Assembly (NCBI GenBank): GCA_945903545.1
Contig: CAMDOO010000003.1
Span: forward strand, 28,594-92,593
Direction of reading: 5' to 3'
Source of the DNA: Opitutus sp. GAS368
GTDB lineage: Bacteria; Verrucomicrobiota; Verrucomicrobiia; Opitutales; Opitutaceae
Length of the DNA: 64,000 nt
The first letter of the stretch is position 1. Each line of letters begins with the position of its first letter. This document shows, piece by piece, positions 34,186 through 43,808 of this stretch. Made by a program: the position numbers and the translations under genes. The notes beneath the pieces are model-generated. The model was not told the DNA's origin. It was given only the letters and a program-made list of their open reading frames with translations, and made no database searches.

Positions 34186-35787
34186 TCAGGTCGCCGCGGG
34201 CGCCGCGGCCGCGGCAGGCGGAGTCTCCGGCGGGATCACCGACACGGGCGGGGTCTTCTTCAGGCTGTCCCAAGGGCCGGTGATCGCGAGCGTGAGGCCC
34301 GGAACCTGGATGTTCACGAACATCGTCGGGTGGTTCGGTGCGAAGCAGATGCCGGCCAGCTCGGAGATGGTCAGGTAACGGTTGCGTCCGAGGGTGTATA
34401 TTTTGCCGTCGGGCGTCACGCCGCGGAGGTAGTTCGAGGCGGCGACGGCCCCGACCACCGGAGTGGGGGCGGCGTTGTCCTCGCAGATGAGCAGGTCGCC
34501 CCAGGGTGCGACCGTGACGTTGTCGCAGCTCTCGAGCAGCGCGGAGTTGTTGGGCTCGAGGTAGAGCTCGAGTGTGCCGGGATTGGCTTCCTCGCCGGGT
34601 GTGCCCTCGGCCGGGCTCGGGCGGTAGCGGAAGATCTGGCCGCGCTGGGTGAGGCCGCCGTTGGTGCAGGCGAAGAAGACCTCGTTGTTGCCGAACCACA
34701 TGCCCTCGCCACGGGCGAACACCGCGGCCCCGAGGGCGGCACCGCGGGTGCGGAGGTCGTCCTTGGGCGACTCGACGGCACCGATGTCGAGCCACTGCAC
34801 GGGCATCGGCACATTCGGCCGCATCGTGGGGCCGCCGGTCTCGGGGTAGTTCCGGGTCTCGTAGGTCTTCTTTCCCTTCACGGCCAGCACCTGCAGCCGG
34901 CCGCCGGCGGCGAGCTGGCGCGGGGTGTTCGGGATGAAGCGGTAGATCAGGCCGTCGCTCCGGTCCTCGGTCTGGTACACGATGCTGGTGCGCGGATCGA
35001 CGGCGACAGCCTCATGGTTGAAGCGCCCCATCGCCTTCAGGGGCACGGGCACGGTGAGCCCGATCTCGGTGGAGGCGGGGACCTCGAAGTTGTAGCCGTG
35101 CTCCTTCTCGTTGTTGTCGCTGACACCCTCGACCGCCTCCTCGCAGGTGATCCAGGTGCCCCAGGGGGTCGGGCCGCCGGCGCAGTTGTGCATCGTGCCG
35201 GCGAGGCTGAGGAACATCTTCTCCGTGGTTTTCGTGGCGGGATCGTAGACCAGGGTCGAGGTGCCGCCGTTGTGCGGGCGGCCCTTGCCGGCGTCGTAGA
35301 TCCGCGAGGCATCGATCTTCGGCAGCAGGTAGTAATCGGCGCCGAACGGGCCGCTCTGCGGCAGCGGCGGGTCGAGTTCGTGGTTGCGGACGAGGATGAC
35401 GCGGCCATTCGGCCCGGCGAAGGCGGCCATGCCGTCGACCTGCCCGGGCAGGTGCAGCCCGTCGCTCATGATCTCACCGGAACGGGAGATGACCTTGTAG
35501 CTGAAGCCCGCGGGGAGATCGAAGATCCGCTTCGGGTCGGGGATGAGCGGACCATAACCCTCGATTTCGTTGAGGTAGGGTTGGATCGGATTGTTGCCGC
35601 GGCCACCCGCTCCTCCGCGTCCGCCGAACCCGCCGCCCGGGGCCTGGGCCTGCAGCAGGCGGCCGAGTCCGAGGAATCCCGCCGTGATGCCGATCGCGTG
35701 GACGAACTGGCGGCGCGACACGCCGGCGGCCGGATCGGGGGCGGAGGACTGGGGCTCGGGATCGTTCGGGACGTTAAGATGGTGCAC
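34186..35787 (-). CDS. phoX: PhoX/DUF839-family phosphatase, Tat-exported
   Basis: 533 residues from GTG 35787. A Tat motif SRRQFVHAIGITAGFLGLG lies near residue 25, followed by a Gly/Arg-rich linker (GGFGGRGGAGGRGNN). The beta-propeller has the PhoX landmarks: VRNHELDPP, TSTLVYDPATK, LAGTMHNCAGGPTPWGTWI, TCEEAVEG, GRFNHEAVAVDP, YQTEDRSDGLIYRF and APWGDLLICEDN. PhoX needs Ca/Fe and releases phosphate from many esters outside the cytoplasm. No ATG fits; the upstream frame is open but unconserved. The tail is Pro/Ala-rich. Confidence 0.8.
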   Translation of the reverse strand: MHHLNVPNDPEPQSSAPDPAAGVSRRQFVHAIGITAGFLGLGRLLQAQAPGGGFGGRGGAGGRGNNPIQPYLNEIEGYGPLIPDPKRIFDLPAGFSYKVISRSGEIMSDGLHLPGQVDGMAAFAGPNGRVILVRNHELDPPLPQSGPFGADYYLLPKIDASRIYDAGKGRPHNGGTSTLVYDPATKTTEKMFLSLAGTMHNCAGGPTPWGTWITCEEAVEGVSDNNEKEHGYNFEVPASTEIGLTVPVPLKAMGRFNHEAVAVDPRTSIVYQTEDRSDGLIYRFIPNTPRQLAAGGRLQVLAVKGKKTYETRNYPETGGPTMRPNVPMPVQWLDIGAVESPKDDLRTRGAALGAAVFARGEGMWFGNNEVFFACTNGGLTQRGQIFRYRPSPAEGTPGEEANPGTLELYLEPNNSALLESCDNVTVAPWGDLLICEDNAAPTPVVGAVAASNYLRGVTPDGKIYTLGRNRYLTISELAGICFAPNHPTMFVNIQVPGLTLAITGPWDSLKKTPPVSVIPPETPPAAAAAPAAT

Positions 35788-36030
35788 GGGGGAAGGGTGG
35801 ACGTTGCGAGTCGACGGGATGAGCCGAAAATTTCTGCCGTGAAATCTCCGGCGCGGGCGGTGGGGCTGGTCTGGGGTAAACTGAAGCCAAGCCAACCTGT
35901 GTTTTGCGGCACGGTTGGCGATAAAACATTTCGGCCGGGGAAGTCGGACCGAATCGACCAAAAAAAGGGGCACAAGGGTCCCAGTAATCGCCAGTCACGT
36001 TCTAGCGACCCCGGGGGTCAGGGCCCTACT

Positions 36031-37482
36031 ATGCTCGCTGACTTTCTGATGACCAAAGCCCAACTGCGAAAGACCAAGATCATTGTCACCATGGGGCCTG
36101 CCCTCGACAGCGAGACGAGGCTTGAGGAGGCGATGCTGGCGGGAGCCGGGATCTTCCGGCTCAACATGGCGCACACCAGCCCGGAGTCGGCGCGCGACGC
36201 CATCCGGCGGATCCGGGCAGTCTCCCGGCGGGCCGGGCGCGAGGTGGCGGTGATGATGGACATCAAGGGCCCGGAGATCCGCACCGGCGTGGTGGCGAGC
36301 CCGATCACCCTGGAGCTGGGCGAGAGCTTTGACTTCACCTGTGGTGCGGAATCGCTCGAGTTTGACGGGGACGACGGGATCAACTCGGTCGCTGTGAACT
36401 ACCGCGACCTGGTCCACGACGTGCAGGTGGGCGACGAACTGCTGGTGGACAGCGGCCTGCTCCGGTTTGGCGTGATCGAGAAGCATGCCGCACGGGTGCG
36501 CTGCCGGGTGCTGGTGCCGGGCGTGCTGGCGTCGCTGCGGCACGTGAACCTGCCCGGCGTGGACGTGAACCTTCCGGCCTTCACGACCAAGGACCGGGCC
36601 GATGCCGCGGTCGGTCTCGCGGAGGGGGTGGACTACATCGCGCAGTCTTTTGTCCGGCGGGCCGCAGATGTGCACGAGCTCCGGGCCTTCATCATGGAGA
36701 GCAACGCCCGCGCGCAGATCATCGCGAAGATCGAGGACCAGTCCGGGATCCGGAACCTCGACGAGATCGTGGAGGCCGCGGACGCAGTGATGGTGGCGCG
36801 GGGCGACCTCGGCATCGAGTGCCCTTACGAGGACCTGCCGATCATCCAGCGCCGGGTCGTCAACACCTGCATCGAGCAGGGGCGCCCCGTGATCATTGCG
36901 ACGCATATGCTGGAGAGCATGATCAGTGCGGCGATGCCGACCCGGGCCGAGATCTCCGATGTCGCCAACGCGGTCTACGAGCAGGCCGATGCCGTGATGC
37001 TTTCCGGCGAGACCGCCATGGGACAATACCCGATCGAGAGCATCCGCGTGCTGGACAAGATCGCACGCCGGATCGAGGGCGAGTCCGAGACGGTCACGCG
37101 CTGCTCGGTGGCTGTGAAAAGCGAGCGGATGAAGATGCTCCACTCGGCGGCCGCCCTCGCGAACCGGATGCCGGGCGCGCAGATCCTGGCTTTCACCCGC
37201 CAGGGCCTGATGGCGGCCGGCCTCGCGGCGCTGCGGCCGATCCATGCACCGATCCTGGCGGTCACGCCGGTACCCGAGGTGTTCCGCCAGCTGCACCTGC
37301 ACCGCGCCGTGGTGCCGTTCCTCATGCCCTTTGATGCCGATCCGGACGTGACGATCGAGCGGGCCATCTCGATGCTGTGCCGGGCCGCCACGGTGTCCGC
37401 CGGCGACAAGCTGATCATCGTGAGCGATATCATCGCGAAGGACCAGACCTGCGAAAGCATCCAGCTCCGCGTCGTGCGCTAG
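36031..37482 (+). CDS. pyk: Pyruvate kinase
   Basis: 483 residues, glycolytic phosphoenolpyruvate to pyruvate. RKTKIIVTMGPALDS start, FRLNMAHTSPE, MDIKGPEIRTG, KIEDQSGIRNLDEI (catalytic region), VMVARGDLGIECPYEDLPI, ATHMLESMISAAMPTRAEIS, AVMLSGETAMGQYP, and a C-terminal allosteric domain from about 365. The family's ATQ/MTQ before MLESM is ATH here. Start at 36031 or 36049 (MTKAQLRKTK). Ends at the start of a strong terminator. Confidence 0.95.
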   Translation: MLADFLMTKAQLRKTKIIVTMGPALDSETRLEEAMLAGAGIFRLNMAHTSPESARDAIRRIRAVSRRAGREVAVMMDIKGPEIRTGVVASPITLELGESFDFTCGAESLEFDGDDGINSVAVNYRDLVHDVQVGDELLVDSGLLRFGVIEKHAARVRCRVLVPGVLASLRHVNLPGVDVNLPAFTTKDRADAAVGLAEGVDYIAQSFVRRAADVHELRAFIMESNARAQIIAKIEDQSGIRNLDEIVEAADAVMVARGDLGIECPYEDLPIIQRRVVNTCIEQGRPVIIATHMLESMISAAMPTRAEISDVANAVYEQADAVMLSGETAMGQYPIESIRVLDKIARRIEGESETVTRCSVAVKSERMKMLHSAAALANRMPGAQILAFTRQGLMAAGLAALRPIHAPILAVTPVPEVFRQLHLHRAVVPFLMPFDADPDVTIERAISMLCRAATVSAGDKLIIVSDIIAKDQTCESIQLRVVR

Positions 37483-37527
37483 CCCGAAGCTCCCACCCGC
37501 AGGCCGGTGGGAGCTTCGGGCCAAAAA
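37482..37527 (+). terminator. Strong terminator after pyruvate kinase
   Basis: A perfect 16-base stem (GCCCGAAGCTCCCACC at 37482-37497, inverse at 37506-37521, loop of 8) starts at the last base of the stop codon and is followed by CAAAAA on this strand, so it lacks a clear T run; it could stop transcription mainly by the stem or be a repeat. A second hairpin (CCAAAATGGCACCGCCATTTTGG) follows at about 37530-37552. Confidence 0.55.
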
Positions 37528-37710
37528 CCAAAATGGCACCGCCATTTTGGCTGGACGGCAAAATACCCTCGCGTGCCGGTGTCCGAAGGGCAGCTTTTGG
37601 GTCGTGTCCGGCGCTGCCAGCGCCCGCCCCGTCCACGACCCCACGCCGGCTGGCGGCGGTGAACCCCACAGTACCACAACCCTGCCGGAGCGAAGGCTCC
37701 CTTTCATCCC

Positions 37711-38748
37711 ATGCGCCCATCGATGCTGTCGTTTTTTGATCGCGTACTGCTGCGGCCCGCACTCCTGGCGGCCATTCTCGGCGGGACGCTGCGAGTCGCG
37801 GCCCAGCCACCGGCCGCCCCCCCGCCGGCTCCGGTCGCGGCGATCCCGGCGGCCGAGGCGCCGACCGCCGGCGCGGGTTACTACTTCGTGCAGACGGCCG
37901 ACCCGCAGTTCGGGTTCTTCACTGGCAACCCGAAGATGTTCCAGCAGGAGACGATGAACTTCGAGTTCGTGATCGCCTCGATCAACCGCCTGAAACCCGC
38001 GTTTGTCGTCATCTGCGGCGACCTCGTGCACAACGACGGCGATCCCGACCAGGTCGCCGAGTACAAGCGCATCGTGGCGAAACTGGATCCTTCGATTCCC
38101 GTCCACGCCGTCTCGGGCAACCACGATGTCAGCAATTCGCCGACGGTGGAAAAACTCGCGTTCTACCGGAAGACCTTCGGGCCGGATCGCTACAGTTTCC
38201 GTCATGCCGACCTCTACGGGATCGTGCTTAACTCCACGCTCATGATGGATCCCACGAACGTGCCGGAGGAGCTCGCGGCGCAGGATGCGTGGCTGCGCGA
38301 GGAACTCGGGAAGGCGAAGGCCGCGGGCGCGCGCAGTATCATGGTCTTCCAGCACCACCCGTTTTTCATCGATAACGTCGACGAGAACAACCCGAACAGC
38401 ATCCCCGCGGTGCGGCGGGCGGGCTACCTCGCGCTGCTGAAGGAATTCGGCGTGAACTATGTCTTCGCCGGGCACCTGCACCGCAATGCCGTGGCGGCGG
38501 ACGGCCCGCTGAACATGATCACCACCAGCGCCGTGGGCCGGCCCCTCGGCCAGGATCCCTCAGGCCTGCGCGTGGTGCTGGTGCGCCCGACAGGTGTCCA
38601 ACATACTTTCTACGGGCTCGGATCGATCCCGACCCAGATCAGCCTGGCCGCCCGCGGCGGCCGCGGTGGTCCACCTCCCGGCGGTGCTCCGGGAGCACCG
38701 CGGGGTGGTGCGCCGGCGCCAGGCCAACCCGCCCGGGGTGCGCCCTGA
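37711..38748 (+). CDS. Exported metallophosphoesterase
   Basis: 345 residues: signal peptide (LLAAILGGTLRVAAQ), Pro/Ala linker, calcineurin-like domain with QTADPQFGFF (D, Q), ICGDLVHNDGD, VSGNHDVSNS, QHHPFFIDN and FAGHLHRNA. The domain resembles CSTP1-type phosphoesterases. The last 35 residues are Gly/Pro/Arg low complexity (GGRGGPPPGGAPGAPRGG). Overlaps the next gene by one base (TGATG). Confidence 0.8.
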   Translation: MRPSMLSFFDRVLLRPALLAAILGGTLRVAAQPPAAPPPAPVAAIPAAEAPTAGAGYYFVQTADPQFGFFTGNPKMFQQETMNFEFVIASINRLKPAFVVICGDLVHNDGDPDQVAEYKRIVAKLDPSIPVHAVSGNHDVSNSPTVEKLAFYRKTFGPDRYSFRHADLYGIVLNSTLMMDPTNVPEELAAQDAWLREELGKAKAAGARSIMVFQHHPFFIDNVDENNPNSIPAVRRAGYLALLKEFGVNYVFAGHLHRNAVAADGPLNMITTSAVGRPLGQDPSGLRVVLVRPTGVQHTFYGLGSIPTQISLAARGGRGGPPPGGAPGAPRGGAPAPGQPARGAP

Positions 38749-39134
38749 TGAAGGACTTCGGCCGGGTTCGGCCCGTGCATCCGTATGCGTGGCTCTGGGA
38801 ACCGCTGGAGCCGGATCCGACGTTCGTCCTGCGGCCGATGTTCGGCACGCGCGCGGCGTATCTGGACGGGCGGCTGCAGCTCTGCTTCTCGGCGCAAGCC
38901 GACCCGTGGCGCGGGGTGCTGGTCTGCACCGACCGGGAACGCCAGGAATCGCTGCGGCGCGACTGGCCGGAACTGACTCCGCACCCGGTGCTGCCGAAGT
39001 GGCTCTATCTTCCGGAGTCGGCCGATGGGTTCGAACGCGTGGGGAAAATATTGGTAGTGCTCGTGCGTCGCCGGGACCCGCGGATCGGCGTGGTTCCGCA
39101 GCCGAAAAAACGGGCGCGCCGATCCCGGAAATAG
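38748..39134 (+). CDS. Small protein, possibly TfoX-N-like
   Basis: 128 residues. FVLRPMFGTRAAYLDGRLQL resembles the MFG-x-x-A-x-Y start of TfoX N-terminal domains, then VLVCTDRERQESLRRDW; the end is basic (PKKRARRSRK). Start overlaps the upstream stop. Function unknown; the TfoX link is weak. Confidence 0.5.
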   Translation: MKDFGRVRPVHPYAWLWEPLEPDPTFVLRPMFGTRAAYLDGRLQLCFSAQADPWRGVLVCTDRERQESLRRDWPELTPHPVLPKWLYLPESADGFERVGKILVVLVRRRDPRIGVVPQPKKRARRSRK

Positions 39135-39206
39135 CTTCCCCGCGGCTGCAAAGGGAGCTGCCTTTCTGCGGTGGATCGGACAAGAGTCGGTCCAATCCCA
39201 GCGTCC

Positions 39207-39629
39207 ATGAAAACCCTTTGCCTGCTACTCGCGACCATCCTGTGCCTCGGTGCCTTTTCCGCCGGTTTGTCCGCGGCTGAACCTGCCCCCGCCGCACTGG
39301 TCGGGAAATGGGCCGCCACCTTCGAAAGCGACCGGAGCCAGCCGATCACGGTCACGTACTTCTTCACGCTTGAGGATGGCAAGCTGACCGGCACTGCTGC
39401 CTCCAATTTCACCGGCCCGGGCGTGATTACCGAGGTCAAGGTGGACAAGGAGAACATCACTTTCATCGAGAAGTTCGCCTTCGATGGCATGCCGCTCCAA
39501 TTTAGCTACACGGCGAAGGTCAGCGGCGATGAATTGCTGCTCAAGCGCACCGGCGGGAGCATCAACGGCGAGCAAACCGGCACGGCCAAGCGGATGAAGG
39601 AAGAGGTCCCGGCTCCCGCCGCGAAGTAA
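39207..39629 (+). CDS. Small exported protein, lipocalin-like fold suspected
   Basis: 140 residues with a signal peptide (LLLATILCLGAFSAGLSA). Mature part: LVGKWAATFESD, TVTYFFTLEDGKLTG, VKVDKENITFIEKF, LQFSYTAKVSGDELLLKRT, a run of beta strands around GxW like lipocalin-type DUFs. A similar protein is at 43279-43773 (minus). Function unknown. Confidence 0.6.
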   Translation: MKTLCLLLATILCLGAFSAGLSAAEPAPAALVGKWAATFESDRSQPITVTYFFTLEDGKLTGTAASNFTGPGVITEVKVDKENITFIEKFAFDGMPLQFSYTAKVSGDELLLKRTGGSINGEQTGTAKRMKEEVPAPAAK

Positions 39630-39681
39630 GGGCCCGCACTCCGGGCTTGTTCCCCGCGGGAGGGTGGGGCGTGATCGGCCC

Positions 39682-40158
39682 ATGCCCCGGGTTGTCACTT
39701 TCCGCTATACACTGCGTGATCCGGCCGGCCAGGTGCTCGACACCTCGGCCGGCGGTGAGCCGATCGCCTTCCTCGAGGGCGCCGGCCAGATCATCGACGG
39801 CCTCGACGAGCAGCTGCGCGGCGAGCCGGCCGGCCGCAAGACCACCGTGAAGGTGCCCGCGGCCAAGGCCTACGGGCTCCACGATCCGCGGCAGGTGCAG
39901 CGCGTGCCGCGCGCGGCGCTGCCGGTCGAGGGCGAGCTGAAGATCGGCGACGCCTTCCAAGCCGGGCCCGACCGCCACGCGCCGGTCGTGAAGGTCGTCG
40001 CCATCGAGGGCGACGCGGTGCTCCTCGATGCCAATCATCCGCTCGCCGGCGTCGATCTGGCCTTCGAGGTGGAAATTGTCGCCGCGCGTGAGGCCACGGC
40101 GGAGGAGATCAAGCACGGCCATGCGCACGGGCCGGAGGGAACGGCCGGCCACGCCTGA
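39682..40158 (+). CDS. slyD: FKBP-type peptidyl-prolyl isomerase, SlyD-like
   Basis: 158 residues. [19 protein letters not shown] start, [38 protein letters not shown], an inserted IF domain of about 60 residues, and [18 protein letters not shown]: the SlyD order. Only a short His stretch (KHGHAHG) at the end instead of the metal-binding tail of E. coli. Folding helper/chaperone in the cytoplasm. One-base overlap (TGATG) with the next gene. Confidence 0.85.
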   Translation: MPRVVTFRYTLRDPAGQVLDTSAGGEPIAFLEGAGQIIDGLDEQLRGEPAGRKTTVKVPAAKAYGLHDPRQVQRVPRAALPVEGELKIGDAFQAGPDRHAPVVKVVAIEGDAVLLDANHPLAGVDLAFEVEIVAAREATAEEIKHGHAHGPEGTAGHA

Positions 40159-40898
40159 TGAATGTCCTCGGCATAGACATCGGCGGCTCGGCCGTGAAGG
40201 GTGCCCCGGTCGACACGCGCACCGGCCGGTTGCTGGCGCCACGTCTCAAGGTCGAGACGCCCGGCAAGCTCACCCCCGCTAAGCTGTCCGGGGTGGTGGC
40301 GAAAATCGCGGCGCAATACAAGTGGCGCGGCCCGATCGGCCTCGGTTTCCCCGGGGTGATCCACGGGCCCTTCATCCGCACGTCCGCCAACCTGCACCCG
40401 CGTTTCGTCGGGACCGATGGCGTGAAACTCTTCTCGCGGGCCACGGGGTGCCGGGTCGCCCTGTTGAACGATGCGGCCGCCGCGGGCCTGGCGGAGCTGA
40501 AGTTCGGCGGCGGACGCGGCTTTGCCGGCAAGACGCTCGTGCTCACCCTCGGCACGGGTGTCGGCTCGGCCCTCGTGCTTGCCGGCGTCGTTTTCCCGGT
40601 GGAGCTGGGTCACCTCCCGCTGAGAGGCCGCTCGGCCGAGAAGCGGGTGTCGTCCGCCGCGCGCAAGCGGAACGATCTTTCCTGGCGGCAATGGGCAAAG
40701 CGCCTGAACGAGTACCTCGCGGTGCTGGAGACGATCACCCGGCCGGAATTGATCGTCATCGGCGGCGGCGTGAGCGCGAAGCACCCCAAGTTTTTTCCGT
40801 TCCTTCGCACCTCGGCGCGACTGGTGCCGGCCAAGCTCGGCAACGACGCGGGCATCGTCGGCGCCGCGCTGCATGCGGCGCAGGCCGCGGGGAAATGA
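40158..40898 (+). CDS. ppgK: Polyphosphate glucokinase (ROK family)
   Basis: 246 residues, short as in Ppg[15 protein letters not shown] (phosphate-binding), [23 protein letters not shown] (catalytic D), [13 protein letters not shown], and [20 protein letters not shown], the [13 protein letters not shown] type block of polyphosphate-dependent enzymes; [16 protein letters not shown] closes. It phosphorylates glucose using polyphosphate (and ATP). Coupled to slyD by overlap. Confidence 0.88.
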   Translation: MNVLGIDIGGSAVKGAPVDTRTGRLLAPRLKVETPGKLTPAKLSGVVAKIAAQYKWRGPIGLGFPGVIHGPFIRTSANLHPRFVGTDGVKLFSRATGCRVALLNDAAAAGLAELKFGGGRGFAGKTLVLTLGTGVGSALVLAGVVFPVELGHLPLRGRSAEKRVSSAARKRNDLSWRQWAKRLNEYLAVLETITRPELIVIGGGVSAKHPKFFPFLRTSARLVPAKLGNDAGIVGAALHAAQAAGK

Positions 40899-40955
40899 TC
40901 CGGGGGGCGCGGCCTGCTGGAAGGGTGACTCCCGAGGGTGGGCGGGAAACGGGCA

Positions 40956-41969
40956 ATGAAACCGGCTGAAACCATCGCGATCGTCGGGCAGGGGATCGCG
41001 GGCACGCTGCTCGCCGCGGAGCTCGAGCGGCAGGGCGCGGCGTTTCACGTTTATGATGCGGGTCCGGTTGGCGCGGCCTCGGCCGTGTCGGCAGGGATCA
41101 TCAACCCGGTCACCGGCCGCCGGCTGGCACGCTCCTGGCGGATCGCGGAGCTGCTGCCGCTGGCCCGCGCCACCTATCGCGAATTGGAGACCCGGCTGGG
41201 TGAGCCGCTCTGGCGGGAGATGCGCGTGCGGCGCTGGTTCCGGGACGACCGCGAGCGGCGGATCTTTGCGGAGCGGCGGGAGAGCGGCGAACTCGCTCCC
41301 TTCCTGGGCGCGGGCGAATCGGACGGATTTTGGACTGAGGGCGCAGGCCACGTGAACGTCCCGGTCCTGCTCGCGATGACCCGCCGGCGGTGGCGGGAAC
41401 GGGGTTGTCTCACGGTGGGGCCGGTCGATCCGCGAGAGCTGCGCCAACGTCACGCAATGGTGATCCTCTGCACGGGCGCGGCCCTCGCAGCGGCGCCGGT
41501 TTTCACTGGCGTGCCGTGGCGTTTGGTCGGGGGTGAATTGCTGACCATCGCGGTGCCGGGACTCGCGGAGAACGTGATCCTCAACCGCGGCATCTGGGTG
41601 CTGCCGTTGGGGAATGGGCTCGCCGAGGTGGGCGCGACCTATGCACCCGATGCGACGGAGGCGCGCCCGACCGCTGCCGGCCGCATGCGGCTGGAAAGCG
41701 AAGCCCGGGATTTGCTCGGACAACCCTTCGAGGTGCGCGAGCACCGCGCCGGTTTGAGGCTGACGCTGCCAGACCAGCGTCCCGTCGTCGGGCGCAACGC
41801 CGCGGACCCCGGCTGGGGCGTGCTGGCCGGACTCGGCTCCAAGGGGGCCTCGCTCGCCCCCTGGCTCGCCCGGCAGTGGTGGAACCACCTGTCCGAAGGC
41901 GTGCCCTTCGACCCCGAGGTCGACGTCGGCCGCTTTGGGGCTCCGCCCAGCACGTCACGGATTGCGTGA
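40956..41969 (+). CDS. FAD-dependent oxidoreductase (DAO family)
   Basis: 337 residues with an N-terminal FAD-binding motif IAIVGQGIAGTLLAAELE and AGIINPVTGRRLARSW, similar to the C-terminal domain of MnmC and other glycine/D-amino-acid oxidases. GAGHVNVPVLLAM in the middle and GLRLTLPDQRPVVGRN then GWGVLAGLGSKGASLAPWL near the end. Substrate unknown. The final codons (PPSTSRIA) are formed by the GTCACGGATTGCGTGAC palindrome at 41954-41970. Confidence 0.75.
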   Translation: MKPAETIAIVGQGIAGTLLAAELERQGAAFHVYDAGPVGAASAVSAGIINPVTGRRLARSWRIAELLPLARATYRELETRLGEPLWREMRVRRWFRDDRERRIFAERRESGELAPFLGAGESDGFWTEGAGHVNVPVLLAMTRRRWRERGCLTVGPVDPRELRQRHAMVILCTGAALAAAPVFTGVPWRLVGGELLTIAVPGLAENVILNRGIWVLPLGNGLAEVGATYAPDATEARPTAAGRMRLESEARDLLGQPFEVREHRAGLRLTLPDQRPVVGRNAADPGWGVLAGLGSKGASLAPWLARQWWNHLSEGVPFDPEVDVGRFGAPPSTSRIA

Positions 41970-41970
41970 C
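41954..41970. repeat. TCACG-N5-CGTGA palindrome at the end of the oxidoreductase gene
   Basis: GTCACGGATTGCGTGAC, same type as 1918-1936 and 31915-31931. Overlaps the TGA of the FAD gene. The following 267 bases to the next gene contain no gene. Confidence 0.5.
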
Positions 41971-42237
41971 CTGGGTTGGGGCGCCGTTCGGCGCCGTTCG
42001 ACCTGTCATTTGGCCCGCTGGTCGAGACCTGCTGTCCTTTTCGGGTAAAACGCCGTTGCATGCATCGTCGCCGATCATCCCAGCCGGACCGAGGCGACAC
42101 CCAATCCCGGGCCAAATCGGCCCGGGTTCAATTTCATGAGTACGCTGTGTTCCCTCCATCCCAGCGGGTCCCCCCGTCTTGGCCGCGGATTTGAAGTGAA
42201 ACACTTCGGCCGGGTCGTGGTCCGTAACCCCCTCAAC

Positions 42238-43080
42238 ATGATCCCTGGCCCCAGCTGCGCGTTGAAACTCTGCCGGTGGCTGGCGGCGCTGTCCGCCGGC
42301 TTGATCGGCGGCGCGGTGGGCCGGGCGGCGGAGGAGGTCCCGGCGCAGCTGATGCAGGCGTTCGTCAATCTCAGCCGCGAGGACAACCATTGGGCCTACA
42401 CGGAGACGACGGTCGTGCGGCCGAAGTCGGCCAAGGACCAGGCGGACGTGCTCACGGTGGTGCGCGTGGATCCCTCGAAGCCCTATGCCGAGCAGTACAC
42501 CCCATTGCTGGTCGAGGGACACAAGCCCACGGCGCGCGAGCTCAAGGAGTACCGGCAGAAGGGGGAGAAGCGGGCGGACGAGCTCGAGAAGGGCGAAACG
42601 CGCGGCCGGGGCGGCCGGGGCGGTCCAGGCGAGCGCGGGCAGGATGAGTTCAAGGCGCTGCTCGATGCCGCCAATATCAAGGTGACCGCCGAGACGGCGA
42701 CCGCGATCACCTACCACGTGCCGCTGCGCAAGGGGGCGAAGGCCCAGGGCGTGGCACTGGACAAGATCGAGTTCGACGTCCGCATCACCAAGGAAGAGAA
42801 GCCGACGATCGAGCACATGGAGATGCACCTGCTCGGGAGCATGCGCGTCATGCTGGTCGCCAATGTGAAGGCGGCGAATTTCTCCGTGGATTTCGCGAAG
42901 GTGGATCCCAAGTACGCGCCGGTGCTGACGCGGGTGAAGGGCGCCGCGAAGGTGAGCGTGCTTCTCGTGGCGCGGATGTCGCCCGCGATCGACCAGACGA
43001 GGACGGACTACGAGCGGGTGGAGCCGTACGACAACCGCTTCAAGGTGCAGATCGGCCCACTGAAGATCCTGAATCCCTGA
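42238..43080 (+). CDS. Exported protein of unknown function with Gly/Arg linker
   Basis: 280 residues from ATG 42238 (longer in-frame starts at 42136 lack a signal). Signal peptide RWLAALSAGLIGGAVGRAA, then VPAQLMQAFVNLSREDNHWAYTET and a beta-rich body ending VEPYDNRFKVQIGPLKILNP. A GRGGRGGPGERG run sits around residue 120. No family recognised. Confidence 0.6.
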   Translation: MIPGPSCALKLCRWLAALSAGLIGGAVGRAAEEVPAQLMQAFVNLSREDNHWAYTETTVVRPKSAKDQADVLTVVRVDPSKPYAEQYTPLLVEGHKPTARELKEYRQKGEKRADELEKGETRGRGGRGGPGERGQDEFKALLDAANIKVTAETATAITYHVPLRKGAKAQGVALDKIEFDVRITKEEKPTIEHMEMHLLGSMRVMLVANVKAANFSVDFAKVDPKYAPVLTRVKGAAKVSVLLVARMSPAIDQTRTDYERVEPYDNRFKVQIGPLKILNP

Positions 43081-43158
43081 GCGCACGGTGGCGCGCGGAC
43101 TTCGGCCTTCGCCAAGCCTACGGCCCGACAAGACGTTCCGCGCCGTGATGAGCGCGGG

Positions 43159-43275
43159 TAGGGTTGCCTCGACGAGGCGACCGCGATGATCAATCCCGGC
43201 CGGGTCGTCGACCCAGCCCTACCTTTGATCCCGGCGGCGAGTGGAATCGCCGACCTGCCGCGGGCAGCGCAGCGG
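43159..43275. repeat. REP-like inverted pair plus third unit
   Basis: GTAGGGTTGCCTCGACGAGG (43159) and the inverse GGGTCGTCGACCCAGCCCTAC (two overlapping pieces, to about 43222) form a head-to-head pair separated by about 20 bases; a GCGGCGAGTGGAATCGCC unit (about 43230-43262) follows. Confidence 0.65.
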
Positions 43276-43278
43276 GCC

Positions 43279-43773
43279 TTACTTCGCGGCCTTCTTCGCC
43301 GCGGTGCCGTCCATGACGAACGCCCCGCCGGCAAAGCTGGCCTTGGCGTTCATCTTGTCGCCGGCCGGGGTGAGCGACACCTCGGCATCGACGGCGTTGC
43401 CCTGGTAGTCGAAGGTGTAGCGCATGACCAGGCCGGTGCCTTGGCGAATGATCTCGGAGAACTTCTGGTTGGCCTGGATTTCGGAGGATAATTCGCCGGC
43501 GATTTTTCCGGCTTCATTCTTGAGGGTGACGTCTAGGGCGGCCGCGCCGTTGGCTCCTTCGAGCGAGAGCGTCCAGATCCCAAGAAACGCGGCGGCATTC
43601 TCGGGTGTTGCCGGGGCCGGGGTCTTGAGGTCGGCGGGAGCCGCCGGGGCGGCTTGGGGGGCGGCGACAGTCGCGGCGGGAGCCGCGGGCGTGTCGGCCG
43701 CCGCCACGGGCAGCGCGGGGCCAGCGAATGCGGCGATGACGGCGGGCACGATCAGGAATGAGGGCATTTTCAT
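43279..43773 (-). CDS. Small exported protein, relative of 39207-39629
   Basis: 164 residues: signal peptide (IVPAVIAAFAGPALPVAAA), 40-residue Ala/Pro linker, then FLGIWTLSLEGANGAAALDV, GKIAGELSSEIQ, LVMRYTFDYQGNAVDAEV and ASFAGGAFVMDGT. The strand order is that of 39207. Close to, and on the same strand as, the response regulator (35-base gap). Confidence 0.6.
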   Translation of the reverse strand: MKMPSFLIVPAVIAAFAGPALPVAAADTPAAPAATVAAPQAAPAAPADLKTPAPATPENAAAFLGIWTLSLEGANGAAALDVTLKNEAGKIAGELSSEIQANQKFSEIIRQGTGLVMRYTFDYQGNAVDAEVSLTPAGDKMNAKASFAGGAFVMDGTAAKKAAK

Positions 43774-43808
43774 GATTGGGTTTTTGGGGTTGGGGAAATC
43801 AGGGGGCC

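Noticed and set aside
34330..36030. Long plus-strand frame continuing into pyruvate kinase
   Set aside because: It is antisense to the PhoX-like gene, has no recognisable domain, and pyruvate kinase starts normally at 36031 or 36049.
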